51,962 nt of DNA from Candidatus Zixiibacteriota bacterium (lineage in GTDB: Bacteria; Zixibacteria; MSB-5A5; GN15; JAAZOE01): contig JAZGGI010000044.1 of NCBI GenBank assembly GCA_036480375.1, positions 1 through 51,962 on the forward strand, in the 5' to 3' direction. Below are positions 28,115 to 37,753 of the stretch, piece after piece; the first letter of the stretch is position 1, and each line of letters begins with the position of its first letter. Under the pieces are notes generated by a model. It had not been told where the DNA came from. It saw only the letters and a list, made by a program, of their open reading frames with translations, and made no database searches. Both the position numbers and the translations under genes were made by a program.

Positions 28115-28988
28115 AATCGGAATAATTGGCTCGATAAATCGCGATACTATTTATCTTGCGGATGATAGGCAGGTTTCATCTTGGGGCGGCATTTTATACA
28201 ATATCAAGTATCTGGCCGAAAGCGGCGTCGGGGAAATCGTGCCGGTAGTCAATGCCGGCGATGATGCCTACAAAGATATTATTAAAATCCTGAAGAAATA
28301 TCCAAATGTGAATTTAGAATATATAAGTCGCGTAGATGCCTTGAACAATCATTGCTTCCTGTATTATCACAACCAATCTCACAAATGTGAAATATTGAAA
28401 GGCGGCGTGCCCCGATTGAATTACAAGCAAATATCGCCTTTACTTAATTGCGAAATTGCGCTGGTCAATTTTATTTCCGGTCGCGATATCGCTTTGCAAA
28501 CTCTCGAGAAATTTCGTGGCAATTATCACGGCCTTATTTATATGGACATTCATTCGCTGACTTTGGGCAGCCGAAAAGTCAAAGACGGTTTCAAACGATT
28601 TTTGCGGCGTCCGTCAAATTGGTTCAGGTACGCCGCCTGCGCCGATATTTTGCAAATGAATGAAAATGAATTTGAGATTTTATCAGGACGTAAATTATCA
28701 AGGAATGACTTAATACAATTTTGGTTGCCTATTTCGGCCAATACGAAATGCCTGAACATTACCCTCAGGCGTGAAGGTTCTCTTGTAGTTTCAGGCAAAG
28801 CCAATCCAAAGATAAAAGAAATTTCTCCGGTTAGGGTTTCTCGGGTTTATGATACGACGGGATGCGGAGACGCTTTCGCGGCCGGTTTTATATCCGAATA
28901 TCTAAATAGTAAAAACTTTGTCAAATCAGCCGCCAATGGAAACAGGCTAGCGGCCCAGCGATGCGGAGTAAAGGGCAAAGTCTTTTGA
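28086..28988 (+). CDS. PfkB/ribokinase-family sugar kinase
   Basis: The 300-residue cytosolic kinase shows the ribokinase fold with an N-terminal GSINRDTIYLA and SSWGGILYN block (substrate site). The C-terminal catalytic motif YDTTGCGDAFAAGF has the usual GAGD loop as GCGD with the catalytic aspartate intact. The substrate is unknown; its overlap with the heptosyltransferase gene suggests a sugar for LPS assembly, for example heptose activation, but no cytidylyltransferase half as in HldE is fused. GAGGT lies five bases before ATG 28086, so this start is chosen over 28074. Confidence 0.85.
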   Translation: MPPKRLSRGKIGIIGSINRDTIYLADDRQVSSWGGILYNIKYLAESGVGEIVPVVNAGDDAYKDIIKILKKYPNVNLEYISRVDALNNHCFLYYHNQSHKCEILKGGVPRLNYKQISPLLNCEIALVNFISGRDIALQTLEKFRGNYHGLIYMDIHSLTLGSRKVKDGFKRFLRRPSNWFRYAACADILQMNENEFEILSGRKLSRNDLIQFWLPISANTKCLNITLRREGSLVVSGKANPKIKEISPVRVSRVYDTTGCGDAFAAGFISEYLNSKNFVKSAANGNRLAAQRCGVKGKVF

Positions 28989-29083
28989 AATTCGTCATTT
29001 ACTTTTCCTGATTCTCTTGACCTTTTTCGCAATTCTCTATACTTTACCGCTTCACAAGAGCAGGAACAATTCATGGAGGCTTC

Positions 29084-30526
29084 ATGAAAGATAAACTTAA
29101 AGAATGTATTAAATGGCTGAAATCAAAGGGTGTCGATTACGCCGATTGCCGATACGTTCGTCGGGAAGCCGAAAACATCCGTACGGCCAACGGCAATGTC
29201 GAGATGTTGTCGCGCGATCTTGATGTCGGCGTCGGAATTCGAGTGCTTGCCAGCGGCTCCTGGGGATTCGCTGCGACGGCCGTTTTGACATCGGTCGATT
29301 TGAAGAAAACGGCTAATAAGGCTTTGCAGGTCGCCAAAGCGTCGGCTATGACTCAACGTGAGAAAGTCGTGCTGGCCGATGAAAAACCGCATGTTGATTA
29401 TTATAAATCGCCATGTAAAAAGGATCCGTTTAGGATTCCGACCGATGAGAAATTGAATTTACTGATCGGATTAACGGAAGATTTGAAAAAGGTCAAAAAA
29501 ATCCGGCGGGCCGAAGCGAGCATGGACTTCTTTAAGACCAATAAGATATTCGTATCGACCGACGGAGCCGAAATTGAACAGGATATAATAGAGTCAGGCG
29601 GGGGATTCGAAGCTCTTGCTTTTCACGGCAAGGAAGCCCATCGCCGGTCTTATCCTAATTCTTTCCGTGGAGATTATGCCTGCCGCGGTTATGAATTTAT
29701 CGAGGAGATGGATTTGCCGTCGCATACCGAACGGATCGCCAATGAAGCGGTTCAGCTTCTTTCGGCCAAACCCTGTCCGGATACGCATAGCGATATTATT
29801 ATTTGCGGCTCTCAGATGGCGCTTCAGGTACATGAATCATGCGGGCATCCGATTGAATTGGATCGCGTTCTGGGAACCGAGATTTCACTTGCGGGCGGTT
29901 CGTTTATGACGATTGATAAACTCAATAAATTGAAATACGGTTCGGATATCGTCAATATCACCGCCGACGCGACCATCAAGGGAGCTTTTGGCAGTTTCGG
30001 CTATGATGATGAAGGTGTCAAGGCGCAGCGCAAACCGATAATTAAAAACGGTAAATTTGTCGGATATTTGACCAGTCGGGAAACTGGTCCGATCGTAAAG
30101 AAGAAATCCAACGGAACGATGCGCGCTTCCGGATGGAATCGCATTCCGCTGATTCGCATGACCAATATAAACCTCGAGCCGGGCAAGTGGGAACTTGATG
30201 ACCTTATCGCCGATACAAAAAAAGGAATCTTTTTTGGCCCCAACAAAAGCTGGTCAATCGATGATAAGCGGCTGAATTTCCAGTTCGGCGGAGAATGTGC
30301 CTGGGAAATCAAGAATGGAAAATTGGGTCAGATGTATAAGAACCCCGTTTATACCGGGATAACGCCTGAATTCTGGAATTCCTGCGACGCAATCTGTAAT
30401 AAAAATCACTGGCATGTCTGGGGAGTCCCTAATTGTGGAAAAGGAGAGCCGATGCAATCAATGCATGTCGCTCATGGCACAGCCCCAGCCCGGTTCAGAA
30501 ATATAAAAGTGGGGGTGAGCAAATGA
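29084..30526 (+). CDS. tldD: TldD metalloprotease subunit
   Basis: The 480-residue protein has the TldD zinc motif HESCGH at about residues 250-255. TldD with TldE forms a heterodimeric protease that digests unfolded peptides entering its barrel and matures some peptides. N-terminal ADCRYVRREAENIRTANGNVE and C-terminal GKGEPMQSMHVAHGTAPARFRNIKV blocks are characteristic. Its stop overlaps the next start (ATGA), so the two subunits are translationally coupled. It starts behind a GGAGGC ribosome site. Confidence 0.95.
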   Translation: MKDKLKECIKWLKSKGVDYADCRYVRREAENIRTANGNVEMLSRDLDVGVGIRVLASGSWGFAATAVLTSVDLKKTANKALQVAKASAMTQREKVVLADEKPHVDYYKSPCKKDPFRIPTDEKLNLLIGLTEDLKKVKKIRRAEASMDFFKTNKIFVSTDGAEIEQDIIESGGGFEALAFHGKEAHRRSYPNSFRGDYACRGYEFIEEMDLPSHTERIANEAVQLLSAKPCPDTHSDIIICGSQMALQVHESCGHPIELDRVLGTEISLAGGSFMTIDKLNKLKYGSDIVNITADATIKGAFGSFGYDDEGVKAQRKPIIKNGKFVGYLTSRETGPIVKKKSNGTMRASGWNRIPLIRMTNINLEPGKWELDDLIADTKKGIFFGPNKSWSIDDKRLNFQFGGECAWEIKNGKLGQMYKNPVYTGITPEFWNSCDAICNKNHWHVWGVPNCGKGEPMQSMHVAHGTAPARFRNIKVGVSK

Positions 30527-31875
30527 TTGGAAAACAAAAATTGATCGCCCATCTCAAAAAAGCTCTCGCGTATTCAAAAGCGGATGATACCGAAATAGTC
30601 TTTATCGGTTCTGAGTCCGGTTTGACCCGGTACGCAAATTCGGCGATTCATCAGAATGTTTTTGAGAATAACTGTAAAATCTACGTTCGCACGGCGGTCG
30701 GCAAGAAGGTCGGCGTTGCCTCGACCAATTCGCTTAATGCCCAGTCTCTGCGGAAAACAATCGATAATTCATTGGAAATTGCCCAAAACCAACCTGATAA
30801 TCCTCTCTATATCGGGTTGGCCAAACCGGCGAAATACAAATCAATGAAAACTTTTGACGCCGGGACCGCCAAATTCACTCCTCGCGACAGGGCAAAAGTG
30901 GTCAAAAAGATTATTTCGGTGGCGGATAAAAAGAATTTCACTCTGGCGGGAGCGTTCGCGACGTCGAGCGGTGAAATCGCGATTGTGAATTCCAACGGTG
31001 TGAAAGCGTATCAGCCGACGACATCCGCCTCAATAAATATGATCGCCATGTCGGATACGTCTTCTGGATACGCGGCCGCGCTATCCCGTCGTGTCAATGA
31101 TATTGATTTTGATATGCTGGCCAACCGCGCGGTTGACAAATGCGAAATGTCTCTGAATCCGATTTCGATTGAGCCGGGAACTTATGAGATTATATTGGAG
31201 CCGGCCGCGGCGGCATCGCTCCTTGAATGGATGAATTATATCGGAATGGGTTCGAAATCTTTCCAGGAGAAAACATCCTTCCTGGCGGGGAAAATCGGCA
31301 AAAAGGTTACTTCGGAAATGATTTCGATCTATGATAATAGCCTTGACGAAAAATCGATCGGATTTCCTTTCGACTTTGAAGGCGTTCCCAAGAAAAAGGT
31401 CAATATTATTCAAAAGGGAATAGCCAAAGGGGTCGTTTATGATCGTATGTCGGGTCCGAAAGACAAAAAGAAATCAACCGGTCACGCCCTGACCCCGAAC
31501 GAAAGCAATGAAGGTGCCCTGGGCCTCAATCTTGTCATATCTCCGGGAAAAGCCAAACGGGATAAAATGATTGAAAAGGTCAAAAAGGGTATCTTAATAA
31601 CCCGTTTCCATTACATCAACGGGTTTATTGATACGCCTAATGCCGTTATGACGGGAATGACTCGTGACGGTACGTTTTTAATCGAAAAAGGCAATATTAA
31701 AGGCGGAATCAAGAACCTCAGGTTTACCGATGCCATGCTTAGAGCTTTTGCCACAACCGTGGCGATTTCCCGAGAAACTGAGCTGGTGGAATCATGGTGG
31801 GATGCTGTGGGCTGTATTAAAGCCCCGACGATTCATCTTAAGAAGTTCAAGTTCACGGGCAAGACCGAGTTTTAG
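30523..31875 (+). CDS. pmbA: TldE/PmbA subunit
   Basis: This 450-residue partner of TldD lacks the HExxxH motif, as expected for the TldE/PmbA half. It retains the family blocks at TAVGKKVGVASTNS, the VYDRMSGPKDKKKSTGH loop, GLNLVISPGKAKRDKMIEKVKKGILITRFHY (in part) and MTGMTRDGTFLIEKG. The start is ATG 30523, overlapping the tldD stop by four bases with GGGGGT ahead; a longer upstream frame within tldD is not needed. A strong terminator follows. Confidence 0.95.
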   Translation: MIGKQKLIAHLKKALAYSKADDTEIVFIGSESGLTRYANSAIHQNVFENNCKIYVRTAVGKKVGVASTNSLNAQSLRKTIDNSLEIAQNQPDNPLYIGLAKPAKYKSMKTFDAGTAKFTPRDRAKVVKKIISVADKKNFTLAGAFATSSGEIAIVNSNGVKAYQPTTSASINMIAMSDTSSGYAAALSRRVNDIDFDMLANRAVDKCEMSLNPISIEPGTYEIILEPAAAASLLEWMNYIGMGSKSFQEKTSFLAGKIGKKVTSEMISIYDNSLDEKSIGFPFDFEGVPKKKVNIIQKGIAKGVVYDRMSGPKDKKKSTGHALTPNESNEGALGLNLVISPGKAKRDKMIEKVKKGILITRFHYINGFIDTPNAVMTGMTRDGTFLIEKGNIKGGIKNLRFTDAMLRAFATTVAISRETELVESWWDAVGCIKAPTIHLKKFKFTGKTEF

Positions 31876-31893
31876 ATTGCAGTTTTTCGACCA

Positions 31894-31924
31894 AAAAATC
31901 CCGGAATTTCCGGGGTTTTTTTTT
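31894..31924 (+). terminator. Rho-independent terminator after tldE
   Basis: A run of A, then TCCCGGA, a short AT loop and TCCGGGG is followed by nine T residues, about 25 bp after the stop codon. Confidence 0.85.
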
Positions 31925-31987
31925 GCAACCATTTGCGGCCATTAAACGTAATCAAACTAGGGTTAAATTAAAGACTGGGGTCTCATT

Positions 31988-33751
31988 ATGTGGAAACAAC
32001 TTAAGTTAGGCTTAATGACAACCGCGGCCATATTGGTCATAACTTTATTGGGGGCGACCGAAGCGATGGCGAAAGAAAAGGTTGTCGTTTTCGAAAATGT
32101 CGAAATCGATGAACTGGTTATCCAGGGATTGGAAGTTACTGAGCGTACCACGGTAGATATTTATGCCGTTGGGGGCGGACAGAGTTATCACAGCGATTTA
32201 TTCGCGTTTGCCTGGATAATTGATGCCGATGATCGGGAAATTGTCTGGTCGATGAACGACGAATGCGACGAATGGGATAGAGTTTCAGGAATATTGATCG
32301 AATGTGAATCCACTCTACGGTTGCGACCGGGAAAATATGAAGCGTATTATTATGTCGGAGTTCCGAGGCTTAGTTCGGGATATAATATTTCGGTGAATGA
32401 TTTGGGTGATTTGATCGAGATTTTTGGAGATATTTTTAATCAGGATGAGTATGAAGAACGCGATTTTTTGGAAGATGATATTGAAGATTTAACCCTGGTA
32501 ATTGAATCCGAAGAAGATAAGATTAGATTATACACACCGCAATTTGATAATTATCCCGGAGCATTTGTATCTATTACTCGCCCCGGTCCCGAGGAATATA
32601 TCTCCCAGGGATTTAAACTATCCAAAGAAATTGAACTGGATGTATATGCCATAGGCGAATATGGCTCTTCATACGAGGTTTTTGTTGACGGGGCCTGGAT
32701 TATAGATGCCTCTACTCGTAAAAAAGTCTGGGAAATGGATAAGTGGAATACCGATCCTGCCGGAGGCGCGAGAAAAAACAGGTATTTCCGTGATCGGATT
32801 ACCTTACCGGCCGGTGAGTATATCGCTTACTATGCGACCGATGACTCCCATGATGCCGATGAATGGAATGCTCCGCCTCCGGGTGATCCCAACAATTACG
32901 GGTTGACTGTTTCCACGGTAGATAAGGATGCGGTGAGCGGGGTTGCGGATTATAGTGATGGTCAGGGTGAAACAGAAATTGTACGGTTAACTCGAATTAG
33001 AGATGATGAATTTGAACGAGCGGGATTTGTTTTGAATAAAGACGCCAAAATTCATATTGTCGGCCTGGGAGAAAGAGATTACAGCAACGATTATCTCGTC
33101 GATTATGGATGGATTACTAACGCTGAGACGATGGAACGAGTTTGGGAAATGGACGCCGAAGACTGCGGCTTTGCCGGCGGAGGGGCCAAAAACGCGATGT
33201 TCGATGGTATTATTGAATTAGAAGCGGGCAATTATATCGTTTACTATCGATCCGATGGTTCCCATTCTTACGGAGATTGGAACGTTACCCCGCCGTTTAA
33301 CCGACGCGGTTGGGGGATATCTCTGTACGGTGTTGGCAGCGACTTTTCAGAAAACAGCTTTGAATTATTTGATGATTTTGAACCGGCCGGAAATGTCCTC
33401 GTTAATCTTACGGGTGTTGGCGATGATGAGGAGGTTAGAGCCAAATTTACTCTTGATAATGATTCACAGGTTAGAATCATGGCCTTGGGGGAAGGTACCG
33501 GACGGACAATGCATGATTACGGATGGATTGAAAACGATAGAACCGGTGAAGTTGTCTGGGAAATGACATATCGCAAAACGCGTAATGCCGGCGGCGCCGA
33601 AAAAAATAGGAAAGCTATCGCCAATATCTCTCTTGAAAAGGGCACATATGTGGCCTATTTCATTACCGATGGCTCTCATTCAATCGAGAGATTTAATGCC
33701 TCGCCGCCCGATGAACCGGAACGATGGGGTATGGTAATTACAAAAAAATAA
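31988..33751 (+). CDS. Secreted protein made of four related ~110-residue repeats
   Basis: The 587-residue product has a signal peptide (residues 1-28). Four diverged copies of one domain occupy about residues 29-130, 185-310, 330-445 and 465-587. Each copy has an aromatic-ending strand, a W-I-x-D/N-A-x-T segment and V-W-E-M. Copies 2-4 then have GGARKNR or a similar sequence, G-x-Y-x-x-Y-Y/F, D-x-S-H-x-x-x-x-W/F-N and P-P. Copy 1 is the most degenerate, and an acidic linker separates copies 1 and 2. I do not know a named family. The regular beta pattern suggests a modular binding or surface-layer-type protein. No catalytic motif is apparent. It is monocistronic, with a GGGGT ribosome site. 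Confidence 0.8.
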   Translation: MWKQLKLGLMTTAAILVITLLGATEAMAKEKVVVFENVEIDELVIQGLEVTERTTVDIYAVGGGQSYHSDLFAFAWIIDADDREIVWSMNDECDEWDRVSGILIECESTLRLRPGKYEAYYYVGVPRLSSGYNISVNDLGDLIEIFGDIFNQDEYEERDFLEDDIEDLTLVIESEEDKIRLYTPQFDNYPGAFVSITRPGPEEYISQGFKLSKEIELDVYAIGEYGSSYEVFVDGAWIIDASTRKKVWEMDKWNTDPAGGARKNRYFRDRITLPAGEYIAYYATDDSHDADEWNAPPPGDPNNYGLTVSTVDKDAVSGVADYSDGQGETEIVRLTRIRDDEFERAGFVLNKDAKIHIVGLGERDYSNDYLVDYGWITNAETMERVWEMDAEDCGFAGGGAKNAMFDGIIELEAGNYIVYYRSDGSHSYGDWNVTPPFNRRGWGISLYGVGSDFSENSFELFDDFEPAGNVLVNLTGVGDDEEVRAKFTLDNDSQVRIMALGEGTGRTMHDYGWIENDRTGEVVWEMTYRKTRNAGGAEKNRKAIANISLEKGTYVAYFITDGSHSIERFNASPPDEPERWGMVITKK

Positions 33752-33787
33752 ATCTATTTTTATATAGATCAACCCCACCTTTTCAAT

Positions 33788-33822
33788 GGCAGGGACTCCC
33801 CCAGGTCCCTGCCTATAATTTT
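33788..33822 (+). terminator. Hairpin with T-rich tail after the four-repeat protein
   Basis: GGCAGGGAC (33788-33796), loop of eight, GTCCCTGCC (33805-33813) is followed by TATAATTTTT. It is a perfect nine-bp stem placed 37 bp after the stop codon and could terminate transcription. The tail is not a pure T-run and similar hairpins follow nearby, so it may be part of a repeat family. Confidence 0.5.
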
Positions 33823-33950
33823 TAAAACAGATTTACCGCATTTTAAGCCTGATAATGAAATTAATCCATTTTTTATGATATGTTCATTTGAGATTCGGCC
33901 ACTGCGCGAAATTGTCGTCATCTCTGCAAAAGCCCGTTATCGAGCGGTGT

Positions 33951-34060
33951 GTCCGGCCTTTGCCGGACTCCTCGCGATGACATTGTGTAGGGACAACTCT
34001 CGAGTTGTCCTGAAATTGCATATACTTGCAAACGCGAGCTCGTCACGATGAGTCCCTACA
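33951..34060. repeat. Cluster of nested inverted repeats in an intergenic region
   Basis: Three inverted repeats lie in about 110 bp: GTCCGGC-CTTT-GCCGGAC (33951-33968); GGACAACTC-TC-GAGTTGTCC (33991-34010); and an outer pair TGTAGGGAC (33986-33994) with GTCCCTACA (34052-34060) enclosing the second. The 462-bp gap (33752-34213) otherwise holds no plausible gene. This composition is typical of REP/ERIC-like interspersed repeats or small non-autonomous elements. Confidence 0.7.
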
Positions 34061-34213
34061 TTATGATCATAAATTAGAAAAACGGCTTTCTTTCAGGTAA
34101 TGTGAATGAATTTGGAAATAGCGTTGAGTTGATTGGATAATTGTGAATGGAATGCGCCGGGAGCTTACGTCCGGCTATCACCGGAGGACGGCCCACCGGT
34201 CGGGTCATGCAAT

Positions 34214-35071
34214 TTAATCATCCAGGACAGGATTAATGTCACTATTATTCTCCGTAAGATTTACTTCATTGTCATTTAATTCTATACCGATTGATTTATC
34301 TCTTCTGTCCTTTTGCATAGCTTTGCGTTTTTTGGATTGTTTTTTGAGAAGTTTTTTAACTCTGCTTTTGGCTTTACTGGCTATTTCGCCTTCTTTTATA
34401 TCTCTTTTTAAAACATCAGAAGATAATATATTTTCGATTTCATCATTTGTTACTTTAATGCTTGGTGATATTTTTTTTAAGGATAATCGGATAGAATTGA
34501 TTACCGGTTCTGTTAAGATTAAAGCTCCAATCATATACTTATTTACACTTTGGACGCGTTTGCCATATTGCTCCATGGCATCAGATCGTATTCCCTTTTT
34601 ACATAAAATAAATAATTTGCTCTGATCTTCCTTTCTTTTTGCATTTAATTCCAAAAAATTAAAAGAACAAACCTGATCGTAATCAACTTTGCCTTCAAAT
34701 TTCAACCAATAGATTTCCCAATCTATGCCATTGGTCAGAACGACCCAGCGAATTCCTTTATTAGCGCCATAATTTACGGCCTGACGAAGATGATTTTCTT
34801 TTAGATCCAAACCTATTGCTTTCACCTCAATCAGGTATTTTATGTCCCCATCCAACTTAATTGCCAAATCGCAATAAGTTCCTTGTATAGCGCATTCACT
34901 GGTTATATCTGAATATTTGTCAAAACCAAAAACATTTGCCAGCATATCGACGACGATAGTCACAGTATCTGATTCATTAATATCACGATCCTTGGCATTC
35001 TTCAGTATTTTCTGAAATCTGCCTACTTCTTTATTTAATCGTTCTGCAACCTTTTTGGGGATTTTGATCAT
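34214..35071 (-). CDS. Stand-alone HsdR N-terminal-type nuclease-domain protein
   Basis: The 285-residue product resembles the N-terminal nuclease domain of type I restriction R subunits (HSDR_N) but lacks the helicase motor. A PD-(D/E)XK core is seen: CDLAIKLDGDIKYLIEVKAIG with Asp and E-x-K, then LRQAVNYGANKGIRWVVLTNG. The rest is helical, with a lysine-rich tail near 240-265 that could bind nucleic acid. No methylase or specificity genes are near. It may be a minor defence or DNA-processing protein. Its lower GC than neighbouring genes and the flanking repeats suggest acquisition. Function is inferred from the domain only. Confidence 0.8.
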   Translation of the reverse strand: MIKIPKKVAERLNKEVGRFQKILKNAKDRDINESDTVTIVVDMLANVFGFDKYSDITSECAIQGTYCDLAIKLDGDIKYLIEVKAIGLDLKENHLRQAVNYGANKGIRWVVLTNGIDWEIYWLKFEGKVDYDQVCSFNFLELNAKRKEDQSKLFILCKKGIRSDAMEQYGKRVQSVNKYMIGALILTEPVINSIRLSLKKISPSIKVTNDEIENILSSDVLKRDIKEGEIASKAKSRVKKLLKKQSKKRKAMQKDRRDKSIGIELNDNEVNLTENNSDINPVLDD

Positions 35072-35247
35072 GGTATATTTTCCTAATTAAGATTTTATTT
35101 ATATCTTCCCAAGATAACTACTACAATACTAATAAATGGTAGATGGTGTTGTCAATGATTTATTTTTATTTTTTGCGTATATATCCTTGAGTAAAGGAAG
35201 CAGATAAATTTTTACTGCTTGAGCCATTAAAGCCTGGTGAGACCCCA

Positions 35248-35367
35248 TTGCCAGTCGATTTCCCAGAAATGAAAAAAGCATATAATAGATTAAGAAATGC
35301 AGAAGATGCGCTGCGAGATTATTTAGATCAATTTATTGGAGACGATGGCAGGATGCGCCTTGAATAA
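35248..35367 (+). CDS. Small orphan reading frame, possible gene remnant
   Basis: An open frame runs from 35191 to the stop at 35367. From TTG 35248 (GGTGAG six bases before) it would encode about 39 residues ending in an amphipathic helix (EMKKAYNRLRNAEDALRDYL). Upstream in-frame codons also look coding (EADKFLLLEPLKPGE) but have no start, so it may instead be the 3' end of a lost gene. Not recognised. It lies in the 415-bp gap between the HsdR-N-type gene and the stomatin gene. Confidence 0.3.
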   Translation: MPVDFPEMKKAYNRLRNAEDALRDYLDQFIGDDGRMRLE

Positions 35368-35433
35368 ATTCGTATTCCAACCATTGGATTGAGATTTTTT
35401 TGTCTAAACCGCAGGGATTTCGACCTGCCAGAA

Positions 35434-35474
35434 AATCACAGAAGGGTCGGGAAATTCCCGACCCTTCTGTGATT
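35434..35474 (-). terminator. Long perfect hairpin terminator of the stomatin/nfeD operon
   Basis: A 20-bp perfect inverted repeat with a one-base centre spans 35434-35474, 13 bp from the stomatin-like stop codon. On the minus strand it is followed by TTTTC. The GGGTCGGG core makes it a strong terminator. Confidence 0.85.
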
Positions 35475-35486
35475 GGTTTATCTATT

Positions 35487-36248
35487 TTATTCTGGTTTGG
35501 ATTTTGTCAAAAACGGTTCGAGCATTTCAATCGGCAGAGGGAATACCAGCGTTGAATTTTTCTCGGCGGCGACTTCGGTTAAGGTCTGGAGATAACGGAG
35601 CTGAATCGTTATTTTCTCCTTTGACATTTCCCTGGCGGCCATGAGCAGTTTTTCCGCCGCCTGAAATTCGCCCTCGGCATGAATAACTTTAGCCCGTCGT
35701 TCACGTTCGGCCTCAGCCTGCCGTGCGATAGCGCGCTGCATCTCCTGAGGCAAATCGACGTTTTTGACCTCGACCTTGGTGACTTTGATGCCCCATGGTT
35801 CGGTATCTTCGTCAATTATTTTCTGAAGTTGTTCGTTGAGTTTTTCTCGCTCAGAAAGCAGAGAATCCAAATCAACCTGCCCCAGAACGGCTCGCAGTGT
35901 CGTTTGCGAAATCATCGACGTCGCGTATAAGAAATCTTCCACCGCCACTACGGCCTTGACCGGATCCATGACCCGGAAATAAACGACAGCGTTGACGCGG
36001 ACGGTGACGTTATCGCGCGTGATAACATCCTGCTCGGGAACGTCCATGGTTACCACCCGCAGGGACACTTTGACCATCTTATCGATAACCGGAATCAATA
36101 AAATAAGTCCCGGTCCTTTGGCTCCCACCAAACGACCCAGCCTGAACACGACGCCTCGTTCGTATTCACGCAGGATTCGTATTGCATAGGCGATTATCAA
36201 AACCGCGAAAAAGATTAATGTTAAAACTCCTGAACTAAAGATGTTCAC
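35487..36248 (-). CDS. SPFH-family stomatin-like protein (slipin)
   Basis: The 253-residue protein has one N-terminal membrane segment (about residues 5-22). The stomatin/SPFH domain follows ([65 protein letters not shown]), and then a coiled coil with E-R-E-R-R-A-K. It forms membrane rings together with NfeD-family proteases. The NfeD gene overlaps its start by four bases (ATGA), the well-known slipin-nfeD operon. It is distinct from the lipoprotein SPFH homologue at 8371. Confidence 0.95.
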   Translation of the reverse strand: MNIFSSGVLTLIFFAVLIIAYAIRILREYERGVVFRLGRLVGAKGPGLILLIPVIDKMVKVSLRVVTMDVPEQDVITRDNVTVRVNAVVYFRVMDPVKAVVAVEDFLYATSMISQTTLRAVLGQVDLDSLLSEREKLNEQLQKIIDEDTEPWGIKVTKVEVKNVDLPQEMQRAIARQAEAERERRAKVIHAEGEFQAAEKLLMAAREMSKEKITIQLRYLQTLTEVAAEKNSTLVFPLPIEMLEPFLTKSKPE

Positions 36249-37573
36249 CTTTCACCTCCCAATTTTATTACTTTCAATCGCATATTTTCAAATTTTTCAA
36301 CTTTGACTTTATCACCCGGAATTAATTCCTGTTCGCAATCGGCGCGCCACAGTTCGCCTTCGACAAAGACCATGCCCCCTTCGCGGACAACGCCAATTCC
36401 GCCAATTATCCCTTCCTGCCCGGTAGCGACTTTTCGACGGTGAGCCTTGATTGCAAACCCAACGATAAAGAGGAAAAACGCGGATATTGCCAAAACCGTC
36501 GTGACGATAACGACCATGGATATTTGCAAATATGGTTCGGGCGAATCGATCAGCATAAATGATCCCAATAGCATCGATATTACGCCCCCAATCGCCAAAA
36601 CTCCATGACTGACTATTTTTATTTCGAGCACAAACAAAATCACAGCGAAGATAATCAGGCCCAATCCGGCGTAATTGATCGGCAATTGCTGAAAGGAAAA
36701 GAAAGCCAAAAGCAAACTGATACCCCCGACGACTCCCGGCAATATCGCGCCGGGATTATAAAGCTCAATCATCAATCCCAGCCAGCCTATATTGAAAAGA
36801 ATAAAGGCCACGGTCGGATTGGTAATTATGCTCAAGAATCTGTTTTTAAAGGTAATGTGATAATCTGTGATAACCGCTCCCGCGACCGCGAGGGTATCTT
36901 CACCGTCGGGCATTGATACAATTCGTCCGTCTAATTGATTTAGCAAATCTTCAAAATCTTTGGCGAGAATATCAATGACGTTCGAATCCAGCGCGGCTTC
37001 GGCGTCAATCGAAGCGCTCTCACGCACCGCGGCTTCGGCCCACGTGATATTCCGATTTCTTTTCTTGGCGATTGAGGTAATGTAGGCGACGGCGTCATTC
37101 TGGATTTTTTCGGTCATAACCGAATCCATTTCGCCGCCCAGATTGACGCCATGCGCGGCGCCGATATTGGTTCCCGGAGCCATCGCCGCGATGTGCGCCG
37201 AATAGGCAATAAAAAGTCCGGCCGAGGCGGCATGCGCTCCCGAAGGCGAAACGTAAACTACCGTTGGAATATCGGCGTTTAGAAGCTTGCGGCAGATCGG
37301 TCTCATTGACGCATCCAATCCACCGGGAGTGTTCAGCTCAAAGATGATAATATCATCGTCGTTCTCAATGGCCTGTTCAAGGGCGCCCTCGATTATGCGC
37401 AAAGCAATCGGCCCGATCGGCATATCAACCTGTGCCCGAAGAGCTCGACCGGTGTTATTCGCCGCCGCTTCTTCGAATTGGAAAAAAGACAAAAACACCA
37501 CTAACAATAAAAATGTAAACACAAAGGGCGACAACCGACTTTTTTCCCTTATTCTATATCTTGTTTTATCCAT
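36245..37573 (-). CDS. nfeD: NfeD-family membrane serine protease (long form)
   Basis: The 442-residue protein has a signal/anchor helix (about residues 16-32) and an N-terminal ClpP-class protease domain with nucleophile Ser117 in HAASAGLF and general-base Lys156 in MTEKIQNDA, the Ser-Lys dyad of archaeal PH1510. About four transmembrane helices (residues 235-370) and a C-terminal NfeDC OB-fold domain (about 375-442) follow. It cleaves membrane proteins such as its stomatin partner in archaea; a role in membrane quality control is inferred. GTAGGGAA precedes the ATG. Confidence 0.95.
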   Translation of the reverse strand: MDKTRYRIREKSRLSPFVFTFLLLVVFLSFFQFEEAAANNTGRALRAQVDMPIGPIALRIIEGALEQAIENDDDIIIFELNTPGGLDASMRPICRKLLNADIPTVVYVSPSGAHAASAGLFIAYSAHIAAMAPGTNIGAAHGVNLGGEMDSVMTEKIQNDAVAYITSIAKKRNRNITWAEAAVRESASIDAEAALDSNVIDILAKDFEDLLNQLDGRIVSMPDGEDTLAVAGAVITDYHITFKNRFLSIITNPTVAFILFNIGWLGLMIELYNPGAILPGVVGGISLLLAFFSFQQLPINYAGLGLIIFAVILFVLEIKIVSHGVLAIGGVISMLLGSFMLIDSPEPYLQISMVVIVTTVLAISAFFLFIVGFAIKAHRRKVATGQEGIIGGIGVVREGGMVFVEGELWRADCEQELIPGDKVKVEKFENMRLKVIKLGGER

Positions 37574-37753
37574 AATTCCCTACCTGCTTTTTCCACTCTC
37601 TCCCCTGGTTTTCAAATAAGATACGGCTTAGCACGCAACATTTATAAAAATATAGATATTCCTGCCTTCAAAAACAATCATTGTTTTCATACCGGAACTT
37701 GTATATATAAACCGGAGTTTAATACTTAACGCAAGATGCGGTGAGGGATTGAT

